Source: an uncultured Ruminiclostridium sp. (GTDB lineage: Bacteria > Bacillota > Clostridia > Oscillospirales > Ruminococcaceae). Taken from it: a DNA stretch of 45,652 bases. This document shows positions 1-8,293 of the stretch, one piece after another. Below the pieces are notes generated by a model. The model was not told the origin of the DNA and ran no database searches. It was given only the letters and a program-made list of their open reading frames with translations. Position 1 is the stretch's first letter. The number at the start of each line of letters is the position of its first letter. The position numbers were made by a program, and so were the translations under genes. Location: positions 1 to 45,652 of the forward strand of contig CALXIO010000019.1 of NCBI GenBank assembly GCA_944388385.1. Direction: 5' to 3'.

Positions 1-180
1 TGCCGTTTGCGTGCTGTCGCACGCTTTTTATGGGGCTAGCGCCCTGCGACCTCTTTAAGGGGGCAAGCCCCCTTAAACCCCTATTAAGGGGATGTGCGCC
101 CTGTTTTTTTGAACGGCTTCAGACTTCATTCCACCCACCCCTGCCCCCTCCTTTGGGGGTGTATGTTTATTCCCCTATGA
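1..180. repeat. Intergenic repeat mosaic at window edge
   Basis: The first 30 bases match the end of the R1 repeat seen in full near 19.2 kb, including the hairpin GCGTGC-tgtc-GCACGC, so a copy is cut by the window edge. It is followed by a G5/C5 palindrome (about 56–80) and by an 80-bp module around 110–170 that recurs near 2166 and 25936 (shared word GAACGGCTTCAGACTTC). No gene is visible. Confidence 0.7.
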
Positions 181-200
181 ACTGTGTTACAATTCCCCAC

Positions 201-230
201 AAAAAATAGTGCAGGGTTTCCTCCTGCACT
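201..230 (-). terminator. Rho-independent terminator of the acidic-tail membrane protein gene
   Basis: On the minus strand AGTGCAGG (230–223) pairs with CCTGCACT (215–208), and a run of six T follows (206–201). It lies 50 bases after the stop codon of the gene at 280–765. Confidence 0.85.
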
Positions 231-279
231 ACTTTTCCCTATAAACTTTTCTCTTGCCTTTTATGGCAGTTCCGTCTTA

Positions 280-765
280 TTATTTATCATCCTTTTCATC
301 ATTATCATTATTATCATTATTATCGTCGGCATAATTATAATCATCATAATCGTCGTTGAAATAGACTTTATTGATGCTATACTTTTTGAATAGGTCAGCC
401 TCGAAGTTGTCAATGTTATTCTCATCGAATGGGTCATCATCGAAGTTGTCGAGTTTGTTCTTATATTTTGCCTTTAAATCTTTCAGGTCTTTTTTTGTTA
501 TGGTGTTTCCGTCGTCCTTCAGATAATTTATTACAAAAAATGAAACGCACATCGTAATTATCAACATGCTTAAAATCATTATGGCGAGTTGGCGTGAATC
601 CCATCGCTGAAGGGTGGCTTTTATTGCTTCAGTTCCTGAGGTGGCAAACAGAACGGCTGTTTTTTGGGGGATTGTGTCGGCTACTGCTACGGCGAAAATT
701 CCCTCTGCGAAAAGGGTAAATGTAACTGCGGTGAGTAAAATCCCTATCAGCTTTTTGATTTTCAT
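280..765 (-). CDS. Hypothetical membrane protein with acidic Asp/Asn-rich tail
   Basis: I do not recognise a family. The start was set at 765, ten codons inside the longest open frame, because AAAGGAG sits at the right distance before that ATG; this gives 161 residues. The N-terminus (MKIKKLIGILL) looks like a signal peptide or first membrane segment, and a second hydrophobic stretch lies at about residues 60–80 (AIMILSMLIITMCVSFFVI). The rest is charged and predicted cytoplasmic or external, ending in about 35 residues dominated by Asp and Asn with Tyr. The gene is divergent from sleB and has its own terminator. The DNA encoding the tail is built of near-repeats of ATNATN, so the tail may vary in length between strains. 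Function unknown. Confidence 0.7.
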   Translation of the reverse strand: MKIKKLIGILLTAVTFTLFAEGIFAVAVADTIPQKTAVLFATSGTEAIKATLQRWDSRQLAIMILSMLIITMCVSFFVINYLKDDGNTITKKDLKDLKAKYKNKLDNFDDDPFDENNIDNFEADLFKKYSINKVYFNDDYDDYNYADDNNDNNDNDEKDDK

Positions 766-898
766 ATAAACATCTCCTTTTTTAAATATTAGCATCCTTT
801 ACCTGATTTTGCAAGTATTTTGCTTGCAAAAATTCTCTCTTAAAATGTATAAACTTCATTTTTGCGCAAATAATTATGACAAAGAAAGGAGCGATAGT

Positions 899-1597
899 AT
901 GGAGCGTTTTTTGAAGCTTAACACATTTTATAAAATTGCGATGTGCTTCGGGCTGATTTTTTCTATTCTTGCCCTTGGCTGTCGGGTGGCTGATATGCTT
1001 GCCCCGGGTGGGGCTGACAAGGTTTATTCCGCCTATGGTTCAAGGGGGAATGAGGTGGAGGCTATCCAAAGAGTTCTTAGTGAGCGTGGGCTTTTTAAGG
1101 AGGAAATTACCGGCTACTTCGGGGAAGTAACACAGGAGGCGGTGAAGGCTTTTCAACGTCAACAGGGGCTTCCTGTTACCGGTGTGGCGGATGAAACCAC
1201 CCTTAAAAGGCTGGGAATTACCATAGGTGAAATTCCCCCGGCAACACAGGCCAATATAAACCTTTTAGCCCGGATTATTTCCGCTGAGGGAAGGGGCGAG
1301 CCCTATGTGGGGCAGGTGGCAATAGGGGCGGTTATAATGAACCGCATTGAGCATCCCTCTTTTCCTGATACCTTGGCAGGAATTATTTACGAAAACGGAG
1401 CTTTCACCGCCCTTGTGGACGGGCAGTTTAATGAGCCGGTGGCAGAGTCCGCCTATGCGGCGGCAAGGGATGCCCTTTCCGGCTGGGATCCCACCGGGGG
1501 ATGTATCTACTACTATAACCCCCACAAGACGGACAATGAATTTATGGAAAGCCGACCTGTTCAGATAGTTATAGGGGATCATTATTTTTGCACCTGA
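899..1597 (+). CDS. sleB: Spore cortex-lytic transglycosylase SleB
   Basis: Predicted germination enzyme that cleaves muramic-δ-lactam-containing spore cortex peptidoglycan. The ATG at 899 is chosen because AAAGGAG (886–892) precedes it; the longer frame from 809 has no such site. The 232-residue product shows a hydrophobic signal or anchor segment (about 10–30), a peptidoglycan-binding type 1 domain (about 45–105, with AIQRVLSERG and AVKAFQRQQGLPVTG), and a Hydrolase_2 (SleB/CwlJ) domain from about 120 to the end. Glu130 in RIISAEGRGE is the expected catalytic glutamate of the family. CwlJ usually lacks the binding domain, which favours SleB. No ypeB-like partner is adjacent, although many Bacillus species pair the two genes. 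Expression in the forespore under SigG would be expected, but I could not confirm a promoter. Confidence 0.88.
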   Translation: MERFLKLNTFYKIAMCFGLIFSILALGCRVADMLAPGGADKVYSAYGSRGNEVEAIQRVLSERGLFKEEITGYFGEVTQEAVKAFQRQQGLPVTGVADETTLKRLGITIGEIPPATQANINLLARIISAEGRGEPYVGQVAIGAVIMNRIEHPSFPDTLAGIIYENGAFTALVDGQFNEPVAESAYAAARDALSGWDPTGGCIYYYNPHKTDNEFMESRPVQIVIGDHYFCT

Positions 1598-1701
1598 TGT
1601 TCATATACTCATCCAAAATGAACAATCCCCCATAAAAGAGTTTCTCTGTTCGATATACAATTTATAATGTAGTGGAATTGAAGCTGAAATCTCCCGAAAA
1701 T

Positions 1702-1730
1702 CCCCTTATTATTTAATAATGGGGGTTTTT
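1702..1730 (+). terminator. Terminator downstream of sleB
   Basis: CCCCTTATTA pairs with TAATAATGGGG with one bulged base, followed by GTTTTT. It lies about 100 bases after the sleB stop. The spacer contains a TATAAT (1663–1668) without a convincing −35, so a very short separate transcript is possible but not supported. Confidence 0.65.
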
Positions 1731-2322
1731 CGGTTTTAGGGGGAATTTATCTTTTTTTGAGGGAATTTTATATACTATAAGACGAATTAAAGTTATATTA
1801 TACAATTTGTTGTTATGGGGTGTATTACTGTTAGTTGTATTTTAGTTGGGAATTACTATTTGTAATTATGTTGAAAATAGGGTGGTTTTACTATTTGGAT
1901 AGTTTGTGGGTTGTTATACTCATTGTTTATTTGTTTGAGCTTATTCGCTTCATAGAGGCAAGCTACTGCCTCATTATATTTATACTGTTGGGGTGGACTT
2001 TTTTCAACAGCTGAGGGGATTTCTTTTTTTAATTGATTAGGTGCTACTTATTTTTTCAGGTGGGGGCGGAATTTCGGGCATCAGTTAAGGGGTGGTGCGA
2101 CCCTCTTATATTTTCGTCTGCTGTCGGCATAGCGTACCCTCGTTAAGGGGCTGTGCGACCTGTTTTTCTGAACGGCTTCAGACTTCGCTCCACCCACCCC
2201 CCGCCCCCTCCCTTATAGGGAGGGGGGGAGATAATCGGGGCTGCCGCCCTGCGACCGCTTAAGAGGGTAAACCCCCTTAAAACCCCCATTAAATTCTATT
2301 TGTGGGCGCAAGCCCACAAAAA
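1731..2322. other. Gene-free AT-rich stretch followed by GC-rich repeats
   Basis: From 1731 to about 2050 the DNA is AT-rich, with two weak hairpins (GAGGCA/TGCCTC near 1953–1976 and CTGTTG/CAACAG near 1986–2013) and no credible open frame. From about 2080 it becomes GC-rich and holds degenerate copies of the dispersed module (AAGGGGCTGTGCGACC type), including a second copy of the GAACGGCTTCAGACTTC module at about 2166–2215. Confidence 0.55.
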
Positions 2323-2502
2323 AGCGTGCGACAGCACACAAACGGCAAAAAGGTGGTAGCAAAACAAAGCCGTCGTGAGGGCGTTTACAACCAAACAGGC
2401 GACTTTTGCGTGCCTTTTTGCCGAAAAGGAGGAGCAAGGGAGTGATGTGAGGGGTGGGAGCCTGCCGACCGCCCCGAACATGAACGGACTTTGCGACGAC
2501 GC
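2323..2502 (-). repeat. R1 dispersed repeat, copy A
   Basis: About 180 bp, nearly identical in inverted orientation to 19170–19350 and 28381–28560. It starts and ends with the same words (GCGTGC hairpin at one end, GTCGTCGCAAAGTCCG at the other). It carries no transposase and no preserved terminal duplication that I can see. Confidence 0.85.
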
Positions 2503-2543
2503 GCCGCCCTGCGACCGCCTTAAGGGGGCAAGCCCCCTTAAAA

Positions 2544-2752
2544 CCCCCGGGACGTGCTTACGCACGTTTTGGGGGTAAACCCCCAAACCCCCGGACGCGC
2601 TGGCGCACGTTTTGGGGGTAAACCCCCAAACCCCCGGACGCGCTGGCGCACGTTTTGGGGGTAAACCCCCAAACCCCCTTGGGGGAAACCCGGTTTCCCC
2701 CAAACCCCCGGACGCGCTGGCGCACGTTTTGGGGGTAAACCCCCAAACCCCC
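2544..2752. repeat. Tandem array of a 43-bp double-hairpin unit
   Basis: Four copies of a 43-bp unit. Each carries an inner GCGC-type hairpin (CGCGCTGGCGC) followed by a GGGGG-taaa-CCCCC hairpin. Copy 1 differs in the first hairpin (GTGCTTACGCAC). A shorter 31-bp palindromic unit (CCTTGGGGGAAACCCGG type) interrupts the array before the last copy. Single units recur near 19405 and 26090. Confidence 0.85.
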
Positions 2753-2929
2753 TTCATTTGTGCAGTAGTCCTACCTTATTAAAGCCAGACTTAGGTTCTG
2801 CTTCAGGCCCCCCTCTTTCAACTCGTTGTGCGCCCCTTTACAGGTCGCAGGGTGGGTGCTCAAACTAAGATAGCAGTAATGGTTTTGTGTCCTCTTCTCC
2901 TATATGGTTAAGTTTATTTTGCGTACCGC
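2748..2929. repeat. R2 dispersed repeat, copy A
   Basis: About 182 bp shared with 19446–19628 and 26156–26325, beginning TTCATTTGTGCAG and ending near TATATGGTTAAGTTTAT. The words CTTAG and CTAAG near the two ends of its first half can pair over a distance, and GGTTCTG/CAGGACC forms a local hairpin in copies B and D. Confidence 0.85.
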
Positions 2930-2949
2930 CTATTATTTTCGGGTGCTAT

Positions 2950-3450
2950 TGGCTCTCGCCCTGTTAAGGGACTATGCGTACCCCCTTTAATTGCACAGTT
3001 GCAAAGCCTTATCCCCACCCCCTACCCCCTCCCCTCGGGAGGGGGTGTATTGTTATTCCCCTGTGCAAGGTGAGGTCGGCTCTCGCCCTGTTAAGGGGCT
3101 ATGCGTACCCCCTTTAATTGCACAGTTGCAAAGCCTTATCCCCACCCCCTGCCCCCTCCCCTCGGGAGGGGGTGTATTGTTATTCCCCTGTGCAAGGTGA
3201 AGTCGGCTTTAGTCCTGTTAAGTGGCTATGCGTACCGCTTATTTTTATCGGGTGCAAAGCATTATCCCCACCCCTGGCCCCCTCCCCTCGGGAGGGGGTG
3301 TATTGTTATTCCCCTGTGCAAGGTGAGGTCGGCTCTCGCCCTGTTAAGGGGCTATGCGTACCCCCTTTAATTGCACAGTTGCAAAGCCTTATCCCCACCC
3401 CCTGCCCCCTCCCCTCGGGAGGGGGTGTTTATATCCCCTGCGTGTGGGGA
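2950..3450. repeat. R3 tandem array, four copies of about 127 bp
   Basis: Start points of the shared word CCTTTAATTGCACAG at 2984, 3111 and 3364 give a period of 126–127 bp; the copy beginning near 3238 has a diverged start. Each unit contains the perfect hairpin CCCCTCCC-tc-GGGAGGGG and the word GGGGCTATGCGTACC. Proline-rich open frames across the array are by-products of the repeat. Confidence 0.88.
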
Positions 3451-3575
3451 TAGGACTTCGCCCCACACTCCATTAAGTAGCTGTGAATTCCCCTCCACCA
3501 AGAAAAAATAAAGGGGCACAAAGTCCCCTCAGATATATAATCCCCTCTCTGATATATAATTCCCCCTCCGGGAAA
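3451..3575. other. Remainder of the repeat-rich gap
   Basis: Contains a tandem duplication of CCCCTCTGATATATAAT-like sequence (about 3524–3560) and no open frame with a ribosome binding site. Confidence 0.5.
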
Positions 3576-3606
3576 CAAAAAAAGCGGCTGGGTGCCGCTT
3601 TTTTTG
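3576..3606 (-). terminator. Terminator of the ABC exporter operon
   Basis: On the minus strand AAGCGGC pairs with GCCGCTT across a five-base loop, with A-rich sequence before and a run of seven T after. It directly follows the permease stop codon. Confidence 0.9.
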
Positions 3607-3608
3607 TA

Positions 3609-4454
3609 TTATAGGTTTGCTTCGCCCTGGGAGTTGTCTATTTTCTTTACCTTTCTTACAACTAAGGTAATAAGACAGAAGCAGATTGATAAGCCTATTG
3701 TGATTGCAAGGCTTACTGCAAAGTCGGTTTTGTCAACCTCTGCCACCGGGCTTGATGCCATTACATATAATGCGTATGGGTTGTAATGTAACATATCCGC
3801 ACCCTGTAATAACATCTGTAATAATGACGTTCCTAAGAATACCACCACTACCGCCATTCCCGCCTTGCCGGTGCATAAGCCAAGGGTGAAATATAATGCC
3901 GTCATGTAGAAATTAAACACCGATGCACATAATGCACTGAAAAATAGCTGATCTGTGGCTATTGCCGTGTCGAATAATAGCTGTGTAATTACGCCTGCCA
4001 GTAATATTCCTATAAAAGTCAACACTGTGTAAAATATAGGATAAAGAATAAACTTAGGAAGGACATATCCTTCAGGGGTAAGGCCTGCACAGTTGGGGAT
4101 AATTACAGAGCGTTTTTTCTGCTCTCCTCCGGCGGTTGCCATTAAGATAAGGGAAAGAATTAAAAATCCCTCTCCCATGTAGGAAAGCACCGCACCGAAA
4201 AATCCTACCTCAGCAAAGCTTCCCCCTAGCTGCTCAGTTAGACTTCCCATGCCCTCATTAAAGGAATTGGTAAAATCTCCCATTTCGCCGCCTATCTGCT
4301 GTCCCATTTCGGTGAGCTGTTCCATCATAACAGCGGAAAACTTATATAAAGCCGGGTAAGCAAGGCAAAGTCCGAGCACCAATAATAAAATTCCTATAAG
4401 CCTGCCGCCTCTTGTAAGCAGCATAAGCTCCTTTTTAAGTCCTTTAATAATCAT
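3609..4454 (-). CDS. ABC transporter permease, ABC-2 type
   Basis: Membrane subunit of an ABC exporter. The 281-residue product has a first membrane helix at about 18–38, a hydrophilic external loop (about 40–80), and five more hydrophobic segments; this fits ABC-2-type permeases, though sequence signatures in that group are weak. The ATG overlaps the stop codon of the upstream ATPase gene by four bases (ATGA), a sign of translational coupling. The substrate cannot be told from sequence: such pairs export lipids, peptides or antibiotics, or act in envelope stress. The gene ends with a strong terminator, so the operon has two genes. Confidence 0.8.
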   Translation of the reverse strand: MIIKGLKKELMLLTRGGRLIGILLLVLGLCLAYPALYKFSAVMMEQLTEMGQQIGGEMGDFTNSFNEGMGSLTEQLGGSFAEVGFFGAVLSYMGEGFLILSLILMATAGGEQKKRSVIIPNCAGLTPEGYVLPKFILYPIFYTVLTFIGILLAGVITQLLFDTAIATDQLFFSALCASVFNFYMTALYFTLGLCTGKAGMAVVVVFLGTSLLQMLLQGADMLHYNPYALYVMASSPVAEVDKTDFAVSLAITIGLSICFCLITLVVRKVKKIDNSQGEANL

Positions 4455-5365
4455 TTTGCACCCCCGTTAGCAGTAAGGCTGAGATAAATTTCTTCAAGTG
4501 AGCCACCGGTTACTAAAAATTCCGACATAAGCAGATTATTTTCCTGCACGAGCTTTAAAAATCTTTCTGCCTCTGCCTTTTCATCTGCATTTTTATCCAT
4601 GGGAATACGGATTTTACCTGTTTTGCTGTCAAGGTAGAATTTGCCCTGACAGAAGGGACTTATTACAGGTACAGCCTTTTGAGGTCCGTCAAAGAAGGAA
4701 ACCTCTATTCGTTTTGCCGCTAAGGGGCTTTTTTCCTTTATTTCGTCTAAGGTTCCCTCAATGGCAAGTCTTCCGTTTGATAAAATGCCTATGCGGTTTG
4801 CCACTCTTTCCACATCGGATAAAATGTGGGTGCAAAGAATTATTGTAGTTCCCCTTTCGGATAAACGGTTTATGATATTCATAACCTCTGCCCTACCCTG
4901 GGGGTCAAGGGCGCTGGTGGGCTCATCAAGAATAAGTAAGTCCGGATCATGGAAAATAGATCCTGCTATACCAAGTCGCTGATTCATACCCCTTGAATAG
5001 CCCTTAATTCGCCTTTTTGCTCCGTCCTTAAGGCCGGTTAGCTCTAAAACCTCATCAATTCTTTTCTTTACATCGCCCTTGTAATTGCAACAGCCGGCTA
5101 TATAGTCAAGGTATTCATAGCCGTTCATATAAGGGAAAAGCATGGGGGTTTCAGGTAAATAGCCGATTTTCTTTGTTTCACTTTCAAATTCTATTATTCC
5201 CCTGTCCTTTGGGATAATGTTTGCTACAATGTTCATGGTGGTGGTTTTGCCACAGCCGTTTTTACCTAAAAAGCCGTAAACATCACCTTTATTTACGGTC
5301 ATTTCAAGGTTATTAAGCACCTTGTAGCTTCCGTAGCTTTTTTCAAGCTCTTTGATTTTTAGCAT
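4451..5365 (-). CDS. ABC transporter ATP-binding protein
   Basis: Cytoplasmic motor of the exporter encoded with the next gene. The 304-residue product carries Walker A GKNGCGKT (residues 34–41), the signature YSRGMNQR (122–129) and Walker B LLILDEP (142–148), followed by an H-loop (CTHIL). The last 90 residues after the nucleotide-binding domain are typical of exporters of the CcmA/BcrA/YxlF group. It is translationally coupled to the permease. The start at 5365 follows AAGAGGTGC on the minus strand. Substrate unknown. Confidence 0.88.
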   Translation of the reverse strand: MLKIKELEKSYGSYKVLNNLEMTVNKGDVYGFLGKNGCGKTTTMNIVANIIPKDRGIIEFESETKKIGYLPETPMLFPYMNGYEYLDYIAGCCNYKGDVKKRIDEVLELTGLKDGAKRRIKGYSRGMNQRLGIAGSIFHDPDLLILDEPTSALDPQGRAEVMNIINRLSERGTTIILCTHILSDVERVANRIGILSNGRLAIEGTLDEIKEKSPLAAKRIEVSFFDGPQKAVPVISPFCQGKFYLDSKTGKIRIPMDKNADEKAEAERFLKLVQENNLLMSEFLVTGGSLEEIYLSLTANGGAK

Positions 5366-5397
5366 ATTGCACCTCTTTTATATATATTTCCGAAAAA

Positions 5398-6117
5398 TTA
5401 CATCAATGAATATTTAACCTCAAAGCAGGTTTTATCCTCTGCATTTTTTCCTGCCACATAAACCTCATTATCAATTACTGTTTTATAAAGGCTTATGGTT
5501 TCGCCAAGTCTTGATTCATGGATAAAGTTTATGGCAAAATCCTTAAAATGCCTTTCCTGCTCATTTTCCCCGAATAAATCGGTAACAAGTCTTATATAGG
5601 TACCGTTATTTACATGGCGGTTAGGGTCAATGTCGCTGTATACAAAGGTGTAATCCTTTATAAATTCGGCGGTATCGGTTTTGAATTTCTCTACCCTTGC
5701 TGTGGTGGTATCACTGTTTATAAGAAGCTCGTAGGCATATTCACCGGGACGGAGTATTTTATGGCTTGCAGGGTCAACAAGTATCCAGTAGGTTTCTATA
5801 TCCGCAAGTATATTGCCGGATTTGTCCTTGGCTGTAAACCGTCTTACAAACTGTGAGCCCTTTGTACCGCATTCCCAGGTGGTAAGATAGATATTATCCA
5901 TATATGAGGGGACTTTTTCATAATGTATGGCTACCCGGGTAAGCAAAAATACCTGACCGTCTATAATCATCTGTTCACGGGTGATATTGCGGCTTCTGAG
6001 GTGATCCCCGGCAAGCTCTGACGCCCATGCCACAAGGGTTTGGGTCTTTAAGTCGTATTTGCTGTCAGAGTCGGCAAATTCCACCCTGTATTGAACTGTG
6101 AATTTATATTCTTCCAT
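5398..6117 (-). CDS. Acyl-ACP thioesterase (FatA/FatB-like)
   Basis: Predicted to hydrolyse acyl-ACP and release free fatty acids, ending fatty acid elongation in the cytoplasm. At 239 residues it has the double hot-dog layout of the bacterial acyl-ACP thioesterase family (PF01643): an N-terminal hot-dog with SDSKYDLKTQTL and WASELAGDH, and a C-terminal hot-dog beginning YSDIDPNRHVNNGTY, whose N-x-H region matches the family's catalytic block. The ribosome binding site GAAAGGCG precedes the ATG. It lies between serS and the ABC pair with a 45-bp gap from serS, so it may be co-transcribed with serS. Chain-length preference cannot be read from sequence. Confidence 0.85.
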   Translation of the reverse strand: MEEYKFTVQYRVEFADSDSKYDLKTQTLVAWASELAGDHLRSRNITREQMIIDGQVFLLTRVAIHYEKVPSYMDNIYLTTWECGTKGSQFVRRFTAKDKSGNILADIETYWILVDPASHKILRPGEYAYELLINSDTTTARVEKFKTDTAEFIKDYTFVYSDIDPNRHVNNGTYIRLVTDLFGENEQERHFKDFAINFIHESRLGETISLYKTVIDNEVYVAGKNAEDKTCFEVKYSLM

Positions 6118-6162
6118 TTTTCGCCTTTCAAAATGCTGTCGGAAATTCCGAAGGCAAGGGAT

Positions 6163-7446
6163 TTAAGGAGTGATTTTTTCCATTCCGCCCATGTACTTTC
6201 TCAGTACCTCGGGAATCTTTATGCTTCCGTCCTCGCAAAGGTTATTTTCAAGGAAGGCAATAAGCATTCTGGGGGGTGCTACAACAGTATTGTTAAGGGT
6301 GTGGGCAAAGTAATTGCCCTTTTCCTTGCTCTTGATACGGATTTTAAGTCTTCTTGCCTGGGCATCACCTAAGTTAGAGCAGCTTCCTACCTCGAAATAC
6401 TTCTTCTGTCTTGGAGACCATGCTTCTACATCGTAGGATTTTACCTTAAGATCCGCTAAGTCGCCGGAGCAACATTCAATAGTTCTTACGGGAATGTCCA
6501 TGGATCTGAAAAGATCTACTGTGTTCTTCCACAGCTTATCAAACCACATAGCGCTGTCCTCAGGCTTGCAGACTACTATCATTTCCTGCTTTTCAAACTG
6601 GTGGATACGGTATACACCTCTTTCCTCAATACCGTGAGCGCCCTTTTCCTTACGGAAGCAGGGAGAATAGCTTGTGAGGGTGTAGGGCATTTTGTCCTCG
6701 TCATTGATTGTATCAATGAATTTACCTATCATGGAGTGTTCGCTGGTACCGATAAGATAAAGATCCTCACCCTCTATCTTATACATCATGGCATCCATTT
6801 CTGCAAAGGACATAACACCGGTTACAACGTTACTTCTGATCATGAAGGGAGGTACACAATAGGTAAAGCCTCTGTCTATCATAAAATCCCTTGCATAGGA
6901 AATAACAGCAGAGTGAAGTCTTGCTATATCCCCCATAAGATAGTAAAATCCGTTTCCGGCTACCTTTCTTGCGCTGTCAAGGTCAATGCCGTTAAGTCTT
7001 TCCATTATTTCGGAATGGTAGGGAATTTCAAAATCAGGTACAACAGGCTCGCCGAATTTCTCTATCTCAACATTTTCGCTGTCATCCTTACCTATGGGAA
7101 CAGAGGGGTCAATAATGTTGGGTATTACCATCATTATCTTCCTTACCTTTTCACCAAGCTCAGTTTCCATAACCTCAGTTGCGGCAAGCTCATCGGAAAA
7201 TTCCTTTACCTTAGCCTTTACCTGCTCTGCTTCTTCCTTTTTTCCCTGTGCCATAAGGCCGCCTATTTCCTTGGAAAGGCGGTTTCTGTCGCCTCTTAAG
7301 GTATCTGCCTTAAGCTGGGCTGCTCTTAACTGCTTGTCCAGTTCGATTACCTCATCAATAAGGGGTAATTTATCATCCTGGAATTTCTTACGGATGTTTT
7401 CCTTTACAATATCGGGATTTTCTCTTAAAAATTTAATGTCTATCAT
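6163..7446 (-). CDS. serS: Serine–tRNA ligase
   Basis: Charges tRNA-Ser (and tRNA-Sec where present) with serine. The 427-residue product has the usual N-terminal coiled-coil arm (about 25–105, KADTLRGDRNRL to ELGEKVRKIM) and a class II core: motif 2 in SPCFRKEKGAHGIEERG followed by the Q/E-rich GVYRIHQFEKQEM, and motif 3 in VVAPPRMLIAFLEN. Motif 3 reads PPRMLI where many homologues have a Gly/Pro-Arg-Thr-Leu form; the arginine is kept. It follows parB by 12 bases and shares its operon. I see no T-box in that short gap, so expression probably comes from the parA promoter. Confidence 0.95.
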   Translation of the reverse strand: MIDIKFLRENPDIVKENIRKKFQDDKLPLIDEVIELDKQLRAAQLKADTLRGDRNRLSKEIGGLMAQGKKEEAEQVKAKVKEFSDELAATEVMETELGEKVRKIMMVIPNIIDPSVPIGKDDSENVEIEKFGEPVVPDFEIPYHSEIMERLNGIDLDSARKVAGNGFYYLMGDIARLHSAVISYARDFMIDRGFTYCVPPFMIRSNVVTGVMSFAEMDAMMYKIEGEDLYLIGTSEHSMIGKFIDTINDEDKMPYTLTSYSPCFRKEKGAHGIEERGVYRIHQFEKQEMIVVCKPEDSAMWFDKLWKNTVDLFRSMDIPVRTIECCSGDLADLKVKSYDVEAWSPRQKKYFEVGSCSNLGDAQARRLKIRIKSKEKGNYFAHTLNNTVVAPPRMLIAFLENNLCEDGSIKIPEVLRKYMGGMEKITP

Positions 7447-7458
7447 GGTATTTCCTCT

Positions 7459-8292
7459 TTACTTTGCTAATTTATTTATGATCTCGGTGAGATCTTCCTT
7501 ATCATAAAATTCTATTGTAATGGTGCTTTTTTTCTTACCGGGGTTTATCTGTACCCTGGTTTCAAGGGCCTGTGAAAGTGCCATTTCCGCTTCCACAAAG
7601 AATTGCTCCTTTTTAGGCTCCGGCTTTGGCTCTTTTTCTGCATTTTTAACCATTCTTTCCATCTCACGGACGGAAACCTCGTTATTTACCGCCCTTGTGG
7701 CAAGGTCTATCATGGTTGCCTTATCCTTGACACCAAGTAAAACCTTACAATGGCCGGAGGAAAGTCCCTCCTTTTCCACAAGGTCAATTACCGGCTTTGG
7801 AAGTGATAAAATACGAAGAGCATTTGTTATTGAGGACCTGCCCTTTCCTACTACTCTTGCCACATCCTCCTGGGTCATGCCGTAGGTTTCTATAAGCTCC
7901 CTATAGCCGTTTGCCTCTTCTATGGGGTTGAGATTTTCCCTCTGAAGATTTTCTATAAGGGCAATCTGATGAGCCTGAAGGTCGGTAAGCTCCCTTATAA
8001 ATACGGGAACTTCAGTAAGTCCTGCCATTTTAGAGGCTCTCCAACGACGTTCACCGGCTACTATCTGATATGTACCGTCGGCCATGGCTCTTACAAGCAG
8101 AGGCTGAATTACGCCGTTTTGTCTTATGGAGTCAGCCAGAGTTTTAAGGGCTTCGGGATCGAAGTTTTTTCTGGGCTGGGTTTTATTAGGCTCAATATCT
8201 GAAAGTCGGAGAGTGGTTATGCTTTCCTCTTCCTCATAAGCATTATCATCGAAAATGCTGTTAAAATCCTTTTTTGTTGCTTTCTTAGCCAT
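7459..8292 (-). CDS. parB: Chromosome partition protein ParB (Spo0J)
   Basis: CTP-dependent DNA clamp that loads at parS sites, spreads, and recruits SMC for origin segregation. The 277-residue product shows the CTP-binding motifs GERRWRA (80–86) and ENLQREN (114–120), a helix-turn-helix around 138–160 (GMTQEDVARVVGKGRSSITN), and a C-terminal dimer domain (about 225–277). The start lies two bases after the parA stop region and the two are translationally linked. Four parS or parS-like sites occur in the window, two of them within 1.1 kb upstream of this gene. The N-terminus before the CTPase domain is acidic (YEEEES). Confidence 0.95.
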   Translation of the reverse strand: MAKKATKKDFNSIFDDNAYEEEESITTLRLSDIEPNKTQPRKNFDPEALKTLADSIRQNGVIQPLLVRAMADGTYQIVAGERRWRASKMAGLTEVPVFIRELTDLQAHQIALIENLQRENLNPIEEANGYRELIETYGMTQEDVARVVGKGRSSITNALRILSLPKPVIDLVEKEGLSSGHCKVLLGVKDKATMIDLATRAVNNEVSVREMERMVKNAEKEPKPEPKKEQFFVEAEMALSQALETRVQINPGKKKSTITIEFYDKEDLTEIINKLAK

Positions 8293-8293
8293 T

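Noticed and set aside
184..393. Isoleucine-rich plus-strand frame
   Set aside because: Antisense to the Asp/Asn-rich tail of the gene at 280–765; no ribosome binding site.
1640..1730. Small RNA gene after sleB
   Set aside because: A TATAAT and a terminator are 40 bases apart, but no −35 element is seen and the hairpin is explained as the sleB terminator.
2544..2752. CRISPR array
   Set aside because: Units are contiguous without unique spacers, each unit is itself a double palindrome, and no cas gene is present.
2296..2757. Open frames of 60–150 codons across the 43-bp array and R1
   Set aside because: They follow the repeat period, have Gly/Pro-rich low-complexity sequence and no ribosome binding site, and exist in several frames at once.
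2991..3453. Proline-rich open frames in the 127-bp array
   Set aside because: Created by translation of the tandem repeat in different frames; no start signal and no known domain.
6601..7299. 232-codon plus-strand frame
   Set aside because: Lies entirely antisense to serS, whose motifs are clear; no start signal.
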